Numbered from the stretch's first letter, positions 1 through 9,112 are shown. The stretch: DNA of 64,000 nt from Wohlfahrtiimonas larvae (GCF_039543665.1 NZ_BAABKE010000005.1:226331-290330), one strand, 5' to 3'. Notes: generated by a model from the letters alone, not told the origin. A program made the numbers and translations.

Positions 1-768
1 AACTGATTTACGATATTCTGATAACTCACCTTCTGCATATGCATTGGTTGCAATGATGACTTTTTCTGCACGCACAGAATGATCGAGTGCTGTCACCACC
101 CATTCACCAGGTTTTTCACAATTGACAGATGCAACAGGTGAGTTTTCAAAGATTTTGACACCTAATTTATCAGCAGTTTTGGCTAAACCTGTTGCATAAG
201 CAAAAGGATTCACTGTGCCGGCACGATGATCTAACAATGCTGCAGGAATTTTTTGACTACCAGAATATTCTTCCATGCGAGCGCCTGTTAATAATTCCAC
301 AGGTGCACCACGGCGAGTTAATTGTTCATAGCGATCTTGCAATTCTGGTACGCCTTTTTCGCTGTGAGCCATATGCAACGTGCCTACTTCTTGTTGTTGT
401 GCATCTATGCCATATTTATTAATGATGGAGAATACTAACTTTGGTGCATCACCTAATGCAGCTACCAAATTTTCACCCATCTCTTTGCCAAGAATATCCA
501 CCATGAAATCAGGTTTGTTCCAAGTCCCTGCATTCACTAAGCCAACATTACGACCACTGCCACCATAAGCAATGTGTTGTGCTTCTAGTAATACGACAGA
601 TTTACCATGTTCAGCCAAATGAATTGCTGCGGATAATCCTGTAAAACCAGCGCCAATGATGCACACATCTGCTACTTCATTATTTTGTAACGATCCAAAA
701 GAGACTTTGTCTTCAACTAATGTGTGCCATAAGTTTTCATATTTAAATGAGTGTTGAGAAGTTGTCAT
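1..768 (-). CDS. amaA: FAD-dependent oxidoreductase, N-terminal part (probable L-pipecolate oxidase)
   Basis: This partial gene runs off the left edge; 256 codons are open from the ATG at 768. The N-terminus has a Rossmann FAD-binding motif (GAGFTG, residues 39-44), an acidic residue ending strand 2 (LLEA, near residue 62) and a GGSGRN segment (69-74) typical of DAO/OrdL-type amine oxidases. Such enzymes oxidise secondary or primary amines with FAD and O2 or a quinone. It starts only a few bases after the dpkA stop, so the two are cotranscribed. Together with dpkA and the ALDH7 gene this suggests L-pipecolate oxidase (Pseudomonas AmaA), giving piperideine-6-carboxylate. From sequence alone a gamma-glutamylputrescine oxidase or another OrdL relative is equally possible. 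The family is clear; the substrate is inferred from context. Confidence 0.7.
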   Translation of the reverse strand, partial: MTTSQHSFKYENLWHTLVEDKVSFGSLQNNEVADVCIIGAGFTGLSAAIHLAEHGKSVVLLEAQHIAYGGSGRNVGLVNAGTWNKPDFMVDILGKEMGENLVAALGDAPKLVFSIINKYGIDAQQQEVGTLHMAHSEKGVPELQDRYEQLTRRGAPVELLTGARMEEYSGSQKIPAALLDHRAGTVNPFAYATGLAKTADKLGVKIFENSPVASVNCEKPGEWVVTALDHSVRAEKVIIATNAYAEGELSEYRKSV

Positions 769-771
769 TTT

Positions 772-1782
772 TTAATTCCTAATCAATGTTTTGAGATTGT
801 CAATCAATGTGTCATCTAGGTCGATAGTGCCTCTCTGTCGGTTTCGATCACGTGCATCAAAACGTCGCTCTGAAGGCAAACGAACATCAGCTTGGCTGAA
901 TTGATTGAGATAATCTTCTGCGCGTTGTGTGGCACTTTGTCTGTCTGTTCCTAAAATGATTTCAGGATCAATCGCAATGATGATTTCACCACCATAAGGT
1001 AACGCTGCGCCATCTTTGGCTGCTTGTTGAGATTCTTGGCTTGTCAAATCATTAATCAATGGGCCAGCCATTAATTCGATCATTGTGGAAATGGCTGTGC
1101 CTTTATGTCCACCAAAAGCGAGCATCGCACCTTTCAATGCTTCATTAGGATCATTTGTTGGCTTGCCATTGGCATCAATCGCAACATCATTAGGTAGTTG
1201 TGTCTGATTACGTGCATGTAGTTGGATTTCACCACGCGCAGTTGCACTTGTCGCAAAATCAAAAATATAAGGACGATCAGGATTAGTGCGTGGCCATGCA
1301 AATGCAAATGGATTAGTGCCAAGTAATGGCATTGTGCCACCATGTGGTGCAACCCAAGCGTGGCTTGTTGTCATGGCTAAGCCCACCAAGTTATGCTTAG
1401 CTAGCGCTTCTAGCTCTACCCAAAGTGCAGAAAAGTGAATGCAATGATTCACTGCTAATAAGGCAATGCCAAATTCTTTTGCGCGTTCAATCAATAATGG
1501 TAAGCCTATTTGATGACCGTATTGTGCCGCTGTCATTTGACAATCTACACGGATCACTGCACCTTTATTGTGTGTGACTTGAGGGATTGCAGTTGGATTC
1601 AACATCCCTTTATCAAGATTTTTGATGAGTTCTAATAAACGCCATACACCGTGGGAATGACATTCCGAAACTTGTGCTGTGATTAGGTTTTGAGTAATAG
1701 CATCGCGTTGGGGTTTGGAAAAACCTCGGCTATCTAAAATTTTCTCGACAAGCTCCTGTAGTTGATTAATAGAGATTTGCAT
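772..1782 (-). CDS. dpkA: Delta1-piperideine-2-carboxylate reductase (Ldh_2 family)
   Basis: This is a 336-residue malate/L-lactate dehydrogenase-like (Ldh_2) oxidoreductase, normal length for the family. Visible landmarks are HSHG (42-45), the NHCIHFSALW segment with His116, PHGG, GTNP (155-158) and FDFATSA with Asp175, all shared with Pseudomonas DpkA. DpkA uses NADPH to reduce cyclic imines (piperideine-2-carboxylate, pyrroline-2-carboxylate) to L-pipecolate or L-proline. It sits between an ALDH7 gene and an FAD amine oxidase on the same strand, as expected for D-lysine or pipecolate catabolism. A ureidoglycolate or lactate dehydrogenase is less likely because the NHxxHFxALW segment is DpkA-like. 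The 153-bp gap to the upstream gene holds a strong hairpin. Confidence 0.8.
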   Translation of the reverse strand: MQISINQLQELVEKILDSRGFSKPQRDAITQNLITAQVSECHSHGVWRLLELIKNLDKGMLNPTAIPQVTHNKGAVIRVDCQMTAAQYGHQIGLPLLIERAKEFGIALLAVNHCIHFSALWVELEALAKHNLVGLAMTTSHAWVAPHGGTMPLLGTNPFAFAWPRTNPDRPYIFDFATSATARGEIQLHARNQTQLPNDVAIDANGKPTNDPNEALKGAMLAFGGHKGTAISTMIELMAGPLINDLTSQESQQAAKDGAALPYGGEIIIAIDPEIILGTDRQSATQRAEDYLNQFSQADVRLPSERRFDARDRNRQRGTIDLDDTLIDNLKTLIRN

Positions 1783-1880
1783 TCTCTCCTCCTAATGGGT
1801 GTTTGAATCATCCCATGATTTCCTCGGTAGTTTTTAATTATTCGGCTATTGATATAGCTCTTTAGTGTAGATATTTAGGG

Positions 1881-1917
1881 CAGAGAAGAGACACGCGGGG
1901 AGGCCGTCTCTTCTCTG
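1881..1917 (-). terminator. Strong inverted repeat between amaB and dpkA
   Basis: A perfect 12-bp stem (1881-1892 with 1906-1917, CAGAGAAGAGAC and its complement) encloses a GC-rich 13-nt loop. It lies just after the amaB stop on the minus strand. There is no clear T run after it in that direction, so it may be a partial terminator, a processing site or an mRNA-stabilising hairpin that sets unequal expression of amaB and dpkA. Confidence 0.45.
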
Positions 1918-1935
1918 ATTAGATTAAGTATTACC

Positions 1936-3435
1936 TTAATCGAATTTTACGCCTTGTGCGAGTGGTAATTCACGTGAGTAGTTGATCGTGTTGGTTTGGC
2001 GACGCATGTAGCCTTTCCAAGAATCAGAGCCAGATTCACGGCCACCACCAGTTTCTTTTTCACCGCCAAATGCACCACCGATCTCCGCACCGCTTGTACC
2101 GATATTCACGTTTGCGATACCGCAATCACTACCTGCCGCAGATTGGAAGAATTCAGCTTCTCTCACATCGTTTGTAAAGATACATGATGATAAGCCTTGT
2201 GGTACATTGTTGTTCATCGCCATTGCGTCTGCAAAGTTTTCATATTCCATCACATAAAGGATTGGTGCGAATGTTTCTGTTTCCACCACTTCGTTTTGCT
2301 CAGGCATTTCAACAATTGCAGGTTTTACATAGTATGCATTTGGCATTTCATCAGCTAATACACGCTCGCCACCATGAACAACACCGCCAGAAGCTTTTGC
2401 TCTTGCTAATGCTGATTGCATCTCATCAAATGAACCTTTATCGATCAGTGGTCCAACTAAGTTATTTGTATCGCGTGGAGAACCAACAGGAATAGTATTG
2501 TAAGATGCTTTTAAACGCTCTAATACTTGTGCTTTCACTGATTTGTGAATGATCAAGCGGCGAAGCGTTGTACAACGTTGACCCGCTGTACCCACAGCAC
2601 TGAACAGAATTGCGCGAACTGCTAATTCTAAATCGGCTGATTCAGTCAAGATCATTGCGTTGTTGCCACCTAATTCTAAGATAGAGCGACCAAAGCGTGC
2701 TGCAACTTTAGGACCAATTTCACGCCCCATGCGAGTACTACCTGTTGCGCTCACTAATGCTACTTTATGGTTCTCAACGATCGCGTTACCGCAGTTACGT
2801 GCACCCATCACTAATTGTGATAAGTTTTTCGGTGCTGAACCAAAACGAGCCACCGCTTTTTCAAATACTGCTTGGCATGCCAAAGCTGTTAAAGGTGTTT
2901 TTTCTGATGGTTTCCAAACAACTGGGTTACCACAGATCAATGCTAATGCAGAGTTCCAAGACCAAACAGCCATTGGGAAGTTAAATGCTGTGATTACGCC
3001 CACAACACCTAAAGGATGCCATGTTTCACGCATGTGGTGACCAGGGCGCTCTGATGCGATTGTCAAACCGTACAATTGGCGCGATAAACCCACAGCAAAG
3101 TCACAGATATCAATCATTTCTTGAACTTCGCCCAATGCTTCTGATTGAATTTTACCTGCTTCTAAAGTGATGACTGCTGCGAGATCTTCCTTGTGCTCGC
3201 GCAATACTTCGCCCAATACACGAACCAATTCACCACGAATTGGTGCAGGTACGGTACGCCATTCTAAAAAGGCATCATGTGCATCATCAATGATTTTGTC
3301 TGTTGCTGCTTCATCAATGAATTTAAGTTTTGCGATCACTGCGCCATCTAATGGGCTATGCACTTCGTGTGTACCACCATTTAATACTTCATCTGAAATG
3401 CCTAATTTATTTAAAACTTTTGTTGAAATTTCCAT
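1936..3435 (-). CDS. amaB: Aldehyde dehydrogenase, ALDH7/antiquitin type (piperideine-6-carboxylate / aminoadipate semialdehyde dehydrogenase)
   Basis: This 499-residue NAD(P)-dependent aldehyde dehydrogenase is full length. The catalytic Cys288 lies in GTAGQRCTTLRR, the general-base Glu254 in LELGGNNA, and the oxyanion Asn152 in TAFNFP. GGNNA and AGQRCTT are characteristic of ALDH7 (human antiquitin; Pseudomonas AmaB), which oxidises aminoadipate semialdehyde, in equilibrium with piperideine-6-carboxylate, to 2-aminoadipate. This is the last step of the pipecolate route of lysine degradation, matching the downstream dpkA and amaA-like genes. It is the first gene of the minus-strand cluster, and its promoter must lie in the intergenic region divergent from the YkvI-like gene. 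No regulator gene is visible next to it. Confidence 0.85.
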   Translation of the reverse strand: MEISTKVLNKLGISDEVLNGGTHEVHSPLDGAVIAKLKFIDEAATDKIIDDAHDAFLEWRTVPAPIRGELVRVLGEVLREHKEDLAAVITLEAGKIQSEALGEVQEMIDICDFAVGLSRQLYGLTIASERPGHHMRETWHPLGVVGVITAFNFPMAVWSWNSALALICGNPVVWKPSEKTPLTALACQAVFEKAVARFGSAPKNLSQLVMGARNCGNAIVENHKVALVSATGSTRMGREIGPKVAARFGRSILELGGNNAMILTESADLELAVRAILFSAVGTAGQRCTTLRRLIIHKSVKAQVLERLKASYNTIPVGSPRDTNNLVGPLIDKGSFDEMQSALARAKASGGVVHGGERVLADEMPNAYYVKPAIVEMPEQNEVVETETFAPILYVMEYENFADAMAMNNNVPQGLSSCIFTNDVREAEFFQSAAGSDCGIANVNIGTSGAEIGGAFGGEKETGGGRESGSDSWKGYMRRQTNTINYSRELPLAQGVKFD

Positions 3436-3788
3436 CTTAAACTTTCCTTTGTTACGTAGAAGATGACTTGATCCTACAATGTAACTACGAATATAGACAA
3501 GCGAACTATATGCACAGAGTTATTCTTTTTAGGAATGATAATCATAAAATCCTTATGAATCTTTGATTTATCTTTGTTAGGAAAAAAATTCATAAAGTTC
3601 TGAATTCATATCTTTTGACACTTTTAGCGCAAAAAAGTGATGATCAATCTAATCAATGTAGTTAAAAAGATTTATAAAATTAATTTGAAGTGATTGATTA
3701 TACATGGTTTTATTGTATTGCCACTCTAAATTAATCATATAAAAATTAAAAAAATATCAGTATAAATGGCTGAATTAGGAGGATAGGA
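3436..3788. promoter_or_regulatory. Divergent intergenic region between amaB and ykvI-like gene
   Basis: This 353-bp AT-rich gap lies between two divergent genes and must hold both promoters. An 11-bp palindrome ATGATAATCAT lies at 3535-3545, and the surrounding bases resemble a weak Fur-type or other regulator box. A good ribosome site (AGGAGG, 3778-3783) precedes the ATG at 3789. I saw no open reading frame or RNA gene in it. Confidence 0.4.
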
Positions 3789-4907
3789 ATGAAGAAAATT
3801 TTAGAGATTTTAATTGTGGGCTTTGCATATGCTAGTGTAGTGGTTGGTGCAGGCAATGCCTCAGGTATGGAGCCATTCTTTTATTACACATCATTTGGAT
3901 TAGATGGTACTACAGGTGTGCTACTTGCAACTGCTTTGTACGGTATTGTGGGCTATTTTGTTGTGGGATTAGGTCAGCGTTTGCAATCTAAAAACTATAA
4001 AGAAGCAGTTTATTTAGTGGGTGGTAAAAAAGTTGGTAAATTTGTGGATATCTTAATCATTATTATGATGTTGGGTACTGGTATTATCATGTTATCAGGC
4101 AGTGGTGCGCTTTTCCATCAGCAATACAATATGCCTTATTGGCAAGGTTCATTGATCATGACATTGTTGGTCATCGGGACATTGATGCTTCGTTTGCGTA
4201 AGATCATTTTAGTGATTGGTATGATTACACCGATCTTAATTGGATTATTATCCATTATGATTTATCAGGGTTTATCGAATCAAACAGAAACATTTGCTGA
4301 GTTAAATGATTATGTGATTGCCGTTGGTGCGACTTTGCCCGATACATTACCCAATTGGTGGATGGCTGCGATTAATCACGTCACAATGATGACAGTAGCA
4401 GGCGTTGGGATGTCGTTGGTCATCGGTGGTGAAGAGAAAGACCCAAAAGTAGCACGTTTAGGTGGTGCTTTAGGTGGTTTGATCATTGGTGGCGTTTTAG
4501 CAATGGGGCACTTTGCATTGTTTGCACAAATCAAAACAATTGCACCAACCGTAGATACATTGGCACAAATGCCATCATTACAGATCATGAATACATATGC
4601 GCCACATTTAAGCTCAGCATTGAGTATGGTGGCATTAGCGATGATTTATAGCACAGCTGTGAGTATGTTCTATGTGTTTATTTCACGTTATTTTGAAATG
4701 GAAACACAAAAGTCACGGATTGCAATCTTGGCAATCTTGGGAATTGGTTATGGCATCAGCTTTGTAGGCTTCATTCAGTTGATGGGATATTTCTACCCAA
4801 TTGCAGGTTATGTGGGGATTGTTTTGATTGCAATTATTTTTTATGGTCCATCGAAGATCAGACGTTTAGAAAGAGAAGGACATTTAACAAAAGTTGTATA
4901 TAGCTAA
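3789..4907 (+). CDS. YkvI-family polytopic membrane protein (putative transporter)
   Basis: This is a 372-residue very hydrophobic protein with about ten predicted membrane segments. The N-terminal segment (GFAYASVVVGAGNASGMEP, about residues 11-29) is the glycine-rich unwound-helix region seen in LeuT-fold carriers. It resembles the uncharacterised YkvI/YtvI-like family, for which no substrate is established. An excellent AGGAGG site lies six bases before the ATG. It is divergent from the amaB-dpkA-amaA cluster, so uptake of lysine, pipecolate or a related compound is a reasonable guess, but nothing in the sequence proves it. A terminator follows at 4946-4967, so it is probably monocistronic. 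Confidence 0.65.
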   Translation: MKKILEILIVGFAYASVVVGAGNASGMEPFFYYTSFGLDGTTGVLLATALYGIVGYFVVGLGQRLQSKNYKEAVYLVGGKKVGKFVDILIIIMMLGTGIIMLSGSGALFHQQYNMPYWQGSLIMTLLVIGTLMLRLRKIILVIGMITPILIGLLSIMIYQGLSNQTETFAELNDYVIAVGATLPDTLPNWWMAAINHVTMMTVAGVGMSLVIGGEEKDPKVARLGGALGGLIIGGVLAMGHFALFAQIKTIAPTVDTLAQMPSLQIMNTYAPHLSSALSMVALAMIYSTAVSMFYVFISRYFEMETQKSRIAILAILGIGYGISFVGFIQLMGYFYPIAGYVGIVLIAIIFYGPSKIRRLEREGHLTKVVYS

Positions 4908-4945
4908 TTTCACTGATAATAATAAGTTTTGGTAGTTGTTATTTG

Positions 4946-4967
4946 AGCGGCGCAAGCCGCTTTTTTT
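4946..4967 (+). terminator. Rho-independent terminator after ykvI-like gene
   Basis: A six-bp GC-rich stem (AGCGGC/GCCGCT) with a GCAA tetraloop is followed by six further T residues, a textbook intrinsic terminator. Confidence 0.9.
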
Positions 4968-5053
4968 ATGCTCAAAATAAAATTATTTTTGTCACAAATC
5001 TGTTAAAAAAGCTTGGTAGCATCAGGTGAGTTTCATTTCAAAGGAGCACAACG

Positions 5054-5698
5054 ATGCAAGAGCGATCGATTCTATTCATAGACATTGAAAACTGCCCCTC
5101 AAAGATCACTGAACTTATCCTAGAATTCAAAGAATATCAAAAAGTTGTGATCTGTTATGCTAATACCAACGTGAAAATTCCCCTAGATTGGTTAACTTCA
5201 TTGAGTAACTTTGTGATGCAAGGTCGCTTAGAGCTTATTAAAATGGGCGATACAGCCAATAATTCTGCGGACTTTGGTATTACTTTTATGCTCGGCTGTT
5301 ACTTTGAGCAATATGATCGCTTTGAAATTTATTCTAATGATAAAGATTTCGATGCGATCATTAATTTAGTGAATCGTGCGCCTAATAAAAAAGCTAAGCG
5401 CGTAGGTACAACAAGGAGTGATAAAGAATTACAGTTTGATTCTTTGCTCATTAAAATGTGCAAAATGCTTTCTAAAATAGAAGATAATTCACGTCCTGCA
5501 AAAGTGGAAGGCTTACGGAATTCGATTCGTGCACAGCTTAAAGCCCGCGATATGACGGACAGAGCACGCGAACATTTAGTGAGCCATGTGATTAACCGCA
5601 TGGAATTTTTGGATGTTGTACACATCAAAAACCAAGGCAACCTTGTGAAATATAATGCAAACCGAATGCAGGATTTCCTTAGCAAAATGACGGCTTAA
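5054..5698 (+). CDS. NYN/PIN-like domain protein (putative ribonuclease)
   Basis: This 214-residue protein begins with an NYN (LabA-like PIN) nuclease fold. The acidic metal-binding positions are visible: Asp10 in LFIDIEN, Asp73 in NSADFG, and Asp96/Asp98 in SNDKDFD. After about residue 125 comes a separate helical region that may be a winged-helix nucleic-acid-binding module (lysine and arginine rich, 145-214). NYN proteins are metal-dependent RNases in RNA turnover or tRNA/rRNA processing. Start: ATG with AAGGAG ten bases upstream. It has its own promoter region and is followed by an unknown acidic protein on the same strand. Target and partner cannot be read from the sequence. Confidence 0.7.
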   Translation: MQERSILFIDIENCPSKITELILEFKEYQKVVICYANTNVKIPLDWLTSLSNFVMQGRLELIKMGDTANNSADFGITFMLGCYFEQYDRFEIYSNDKDFDAIINLVNRAPNKKAKRVGTTRSDKELQFDSLLIKMCKMLSKIEDNSRPAKVEGLRNSIRAQLKARDMTDRAREHLVSHVINRMEFLDVVHIKNQGNLVKYNANRMQDFLSKMTA

Positions 5699-5759
5699 AT
5701 CAAAGTCATTTGTGAGAAACTTTGTTATCATAACTCAATGATAAAAAAGGAGTTTTATA

Positions 5760-6293
5760 ATGAAGAAGTTAGATGTATGCCCAACTTGGGAAGATTTTGA
5801 GAGCTTGTTTCTAGAATTTGAGTCTGAAGATGAACGTGATCAAAAAATTGAAGATTATGAGAATGACTTCACATTTAGTGTAGATGGTGGTTGTACGTTA
5901 ACAGGTGCCTTCAGTGAAGGTTTTCCTGAAGCATTAGAAGTGGAAGAGCTAATCGATGAAGATACAATTGATTGGGCAACTTTAGATGCTGGTACACCAT
6001 TTATGATTAATTATCAGGGTAAACAACTACAATGTTATGAGTCAGGTTTTGAGGATGATGAAGAAGAGGCATTCTACTATGAGGGCATTACAGCTCTATC
6101 TAACTTATTACTTGAATTAGGTTTAGTGTTGAAACAGTTTGTGCCTACAGGAATAGGCTCAGATTTGGTTTTTGCATTGATTCCATTGGAAATATGGAAT
6201 AAAGGCTTAGAAACATTTGGTTTAGATGAGTTGCGAGAAATATTTGTGGATTTTGGTGATCCTAAAATTTTCGAGTATTTAATGGAAGAATAA
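5760..6293 (+). CDS. Hypothetical acidic protein
   Basis: This 177-residue protein is very rich in Asp and Glu, with no signal peptide and no convincing membrane segment. A GGAG ribosome site lies about eight bases before the ATG. I do not recognise a family. The N-terminal 45 residues are strongly acidic and possibly helical. The middle has an EDDEEEAFYYE run (about 100-110), and a hydrophobic stretch follows that would form a folded core. It follows the NYN gene by 61 bp and may share its transcript; a DNA-mimic or adaptor role is speculation. A bidirectional terminator closes the unit. Confidence 0.6.
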   Translation: MKKLDVCPTWEDFESLFLEFESEDERDQKIEDYENDFTFSVDGGCTLTGAFSEGFPEALEVEELIDEDTIDWATLDAGTPFMINYQGKQLQCYESGFEDDEEEAFYYEGITALSNLLLELGLVLKQFVPTGIGSDLVFALIPLEIWNKGLETFGLDELREIFVDFGDPKIFEYLMEE

Positions 6294-6295
6294 CT

Positions 6296-6320
6296 AAAAA
6301 GCCCTCGTTGAGGGCTTTTC
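6296..6320. terminator. Bidirectional terminator between convergent genes
   Basis: A seven-bp stem AGCCCTC/GAGGGCT with a three-base loop is flanked by an A run on the left and a T-rich run on the right. It can terminate the plus-strand acidic gene and the minus-strand ccm/AAA operon. Confidence 0.85.
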
Positions 6321-6329
6321 TATGGTTAA

Positions 6330-8426
6330 TTACTTACTCACCACAAACCCAATCGTGGTGCCTTTGGCTTGTTTCAAATCGTTTTCCTTAACAAGCTGTG
6401 CGATGATCTCTTCAGGTTTTGTGATCACGCCCAATTTTGCTTGGCGGGCAGAAATTGCAAAGTCACCCGGTGCTAGGCTTGTGAGTTTCTTAAAACTCTC
6501 TTCCAATGCAGGATCAATCTCTTTAAAGCCCAAATAACGGCATTGTTCATTGAAGAGCAACCAAGCTTGTTCAGCTGTTAAGTAATTAAACTTCACTTTA
6601 AAGTCAAAACGGCGGAGCATTGCTTGATCCAAATGATCCATTAAGTTTGTGGTTGCGATGAAAATGCCTGAAAACTCTTCCATTTGCGTCAGCATTTCGT
6701 TCACCATTGTGACTTCATAATTCTGTTGAGCATGGCGGCGATCACGTAAGAAGCTATCCACTTCATCCATCAACAAGATTGCGCCTGTTGTATTGGCTTC
6801 ATGGAATGCAGCGGCGATTTGTTTCTCAGTTTCGCCCACATATTTATCCATCAAATCTGATACTTTTTTGATGAGCAAAGGCTTGTTGAGATAATCCGAT
6901 AAGTAATGTGCAAATGCTGATTTACCAGTGCCTGAAGCGCCATATAAACAGATGCGCGCTTCATTAAATACTTTTAAACGCTCAGCCAATAGCGCCAAAT
7001 TGTTATCAGTATTTGTGAATGCAGGGTTATAAATCTCACTCAATCCGCCAATTTTTGCGATGCGAATTTCATCATTGCCTTGTGCTTTCAAAGTGCCATT
7101 GATGATGGCAGCAGCTGCTTCATCGTAACTCACATCCAATGATTTCTCGATGGTATTGAGAACTTTTGCAGTGCGATCAATGATTGCAGGCACTAAATCT
7201 TTCGATAATGCCAAAGCATTCAATGTATTTGGGCTGAGTGAGCCTTTCAATGCTGATTCTAGCATTGCTTTACGTTCTGATTTTGGTGGTGGTGCTAAAT
7301 GGAATGTGAAGTCGAAACGACGCACGATCGCAGGATCAATGTCGTAAGTATCGTTACATATCCAAATGGTTGGGATTTTGTTGGTTTCTAAAATATGGTT
7401 GAACCAAGCTTTCGAGAAGTTTGGTAAACCTTCTGAGGAAGCATCAAAGAATACATCTTCGATTTCATCAAAAATGATCATAGATTTTTGGTTGCAGAAG
7501 AAGTTTTGCGCAGCCAAATAAGCATATAAGCGCTGTTCGCCTTTTTCAACGCCTTCACCTTGAATGGATTCAGAAACTACTTCATAAGCAGAAACTTTAA
7601 AATGATCCACCAAAACGCGCGCGAGTTCTGTTTTCCCTGTGCCAGGTTCACCGTATACAAGAATATTCACGCCTTTTTGGTTATGATCTAAAGCATGTTG
7701 TAAATATGGCACTAATACAGATAATTCAGTTTTTAAGTAACCGAAATTATCTAAAGTTAACTTTGTTGGCTTAGATTTAGAAACCACATCTTTCAATATA
7801 TTGTATGGCGTTGTTTCATGTGAAAACATTGCTTCAATAAAGTTGCGGGATAACAAATCCACTTTGCCGCGGAAGAATAGAGAAGGGCCATGATGCACAC
7901 GAACTAAACCTGTGCGTGCTAATGTACCATCCGATGCAAATGCTGTGCGAATATCTTGGGGCGTTTTTTGTAATAAAATAGATAAGAAACGATGCATTTG
8001 ATCTGAGCTGATGGCACCTAATAAATCCAAAGCATTGTTCAGCAATGTTTCATTGTAAGTGATCAATGTGAACTCTAATAAAGCGCATTCCACATCAGAT
8101 AAATCAATTAAAGTTTTAAGATTATCTAGATTATGACGAAGATCTTCGTTGTATGCTGCTGTGAGTAAATCAGGAGCACTTAAAAGTATTTCTTGCTGTT
8201 CGCGTAATGAGTTTAAAATATCTGCCCGATTCAATGGGGGTTTATGGTTGATCCATTTATCCAATGAAAGGGCAGTTGCTAATTGATCATCGCTAAAAAA
8301 ATCTTTATGGATAAATTCACGATGGCCACCTAAATCCAAAATAATGGTTAAAATCCATGAATGTACCAATGGTGGTAATTGCTCGGAATATTCCATGGTT
8401 GTGGAAGGGAATGTTTGTTTTGTCAT
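6330..8426 (-). CDS. Tandem AAA+ ATPase
   Basis: This 698-residue soluble protein has two AAA+ modules after a helical N-terminal domain of about 220 residues. Module 1 has Walker A GEPGTGKT (259-266), Walker B IIFDE (Asp320/Glu321) and an arginine-finger-like RRFDF (369-373). Module 2 has Walker A GASGTGKS (496-503), a YVGETE pore-like segment (529-534), Walker B LLMDE (Asp554/Glu555) and RRFDF (605-609). Both sites look catalytically complete. The layout recalls Cdc48-like or VirC/spastin-related remodelers, but I cannot assign a known subfamily. It starts 17 bp after ccmB on the same strand and is the last gene before a terminator, so it is very probably cotranscribed with cytochrome c maturation genes. 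Confidence 0.8.
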   Translation of the reverse strand: MTKQTFPSTTMEYSEQLPPLVHSWILTIILDLGGHREFIHKDFFSDDQLATALSLDKWINHKPPLNRADILNSLREQQEILLSAPDLLTAAYNEDLRHNLDNLKTLIDLSDVECALLEFTLITYNETLLNNALDLLGAISSDQMHRFLSILLQKTPQDIRTAFASDGTLARTGLVRVHHGPSLFFRGKVDLLSRNFIEAMFSHETTPYNILKDVVSKSKPTKLTLDNFGYLKTELSVLVPYLQHALDHNQKGVNILVYGEPGTGKTELARVLVDHFKVSAYEVVSESIQGEGVEKGEQRLYAYLAAQNFFCNQKSMIIFDEIEDVFFDASSEGLPNFSKAWFNHILETNKIPTIWICNDTYDIDPAIVRRFDFTFHLAPPPKSERKAMLESALKGSLSPNTLNALALSKDLVPAIIDRTAKVLNTIEKSLDVSYDEAAAAIINGTLKAQGNDEIRIAKIGGLSEIYNPAFTNTDNNLALLAERLKVFNEARICLYGASGTGKSAFAHYLSDYLNKPLLIKKVSDLMDKYVGETEKQIAAAFHEANTTGAILLMDEVDSFLRDRRHAQQNYEVTMVNEMLTQMEEFSGIFIATTNLMDHLDQAMLRRFDFKVKFNYLTAEQAWLLFNEQCRYLGFKEIDPALEESFKKLTSLAPGDFAISARQAKLGVITKPEEIIAQLVKENDLKQAKGTTIGFVVSK

Positions 8427-8443
8427 GTAAAACTCAAGAAAAT

Positions 8444-9112
8444 TTAATGAAGGCTGATGCGCAGTGCAAAAGCTGTAATCAGAGGGGCGACAGCAAGCGA
8501 AATTAAGTCCAAGGCTGCGAATACGGCATAGAAACCGATCACAGAATGGCCTTCAACAATACGTAATGTTGCCTGTACGCCAAAAATTAGTACGGGTAAG
8601 AATAATGGTAGTGCAATGATACTCAATAATAAGCCTGCACGTTTTAATTGTAGTGTTAAAGCAGTACAAATGGCACCAATACAACTTAAAATAGGCGTGC
8701 CAATGAGTAAAAGAAATGTGGTTTCTAGTGCTTGTGGCACAGAAAAATAGAGCATTAAGCCTAAAATTGGTGAAACAATAATGAGTGGTACGGCTGTTAA
8801 ACACCAATGTGCAATGATCTTGGCGAATACAACGATAACTAATGGTGATCCTGACAGCATTAATTGTTCTAATGAGCCATCATCATAATCACTTTTAAAT
8901 AAACGATCCATGATCAACATATTCGATAATAGAGCACCAATCCATAAAATGGCAGGTGAAACATCACGCATGACTTTTTCATTATCCAACCCTAATCCGA
9001 GTGGAAATAGACTCACAACGATCAAGAAAAAGATCATAGGAGTCAGTAACTCTGTGCGTTGGCGCATGCCTAATTGTAGATCACGTTGAATGATCGCAGT
9101 GAATACACTCAT
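8444..9112 (-). CDS. ccmB: Heme exporter protein CcmB (ABC permease)
   Basis: This 222-residue integral membrane protein with six predicted helices is the standard length for CcmB. Conserved features include an N-terminal RDLQLGMRQR cytoplasmic segment and an SDYDDGSLEQLMLSGSPL loop (about 75-92). With CcmA and CcmC it forms the ABC complex that releases holo-CcmE loaded with heme. Its ATG overlaps the ccmA stop by four bases (translational coupling). It is the last ccm gene here; in most gammaproteobacteria ccmAB is at the front of the operon. Confidence 0.93.
   Translation of the reverse strand: MSVFTAIIQRDLQLGMRQRTELLTPMIFFLIVVSLFPLGLGLDNEKVMRDVSPAILWIGALLSNMLIMDRLFKSDYDDGSLEQLMLSGSPLVIVVFAKIIAHWCLTAVPLIIVSPILGLMLYFSVPQALETTFLLLIGTPILSCIGAICTALTLQLKRAGLLLSIIALPLFLPVLIFGVQATLRIVEGHSVIGFYAVFAALDLISLAVAPLITAFALRISLH

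Noticed and set aside
2184..2495. Plus-strand open frame inside amaB
   Set aside because: It is antisense to a full-length ALDH and has low-complexity composition without a ribosome site.
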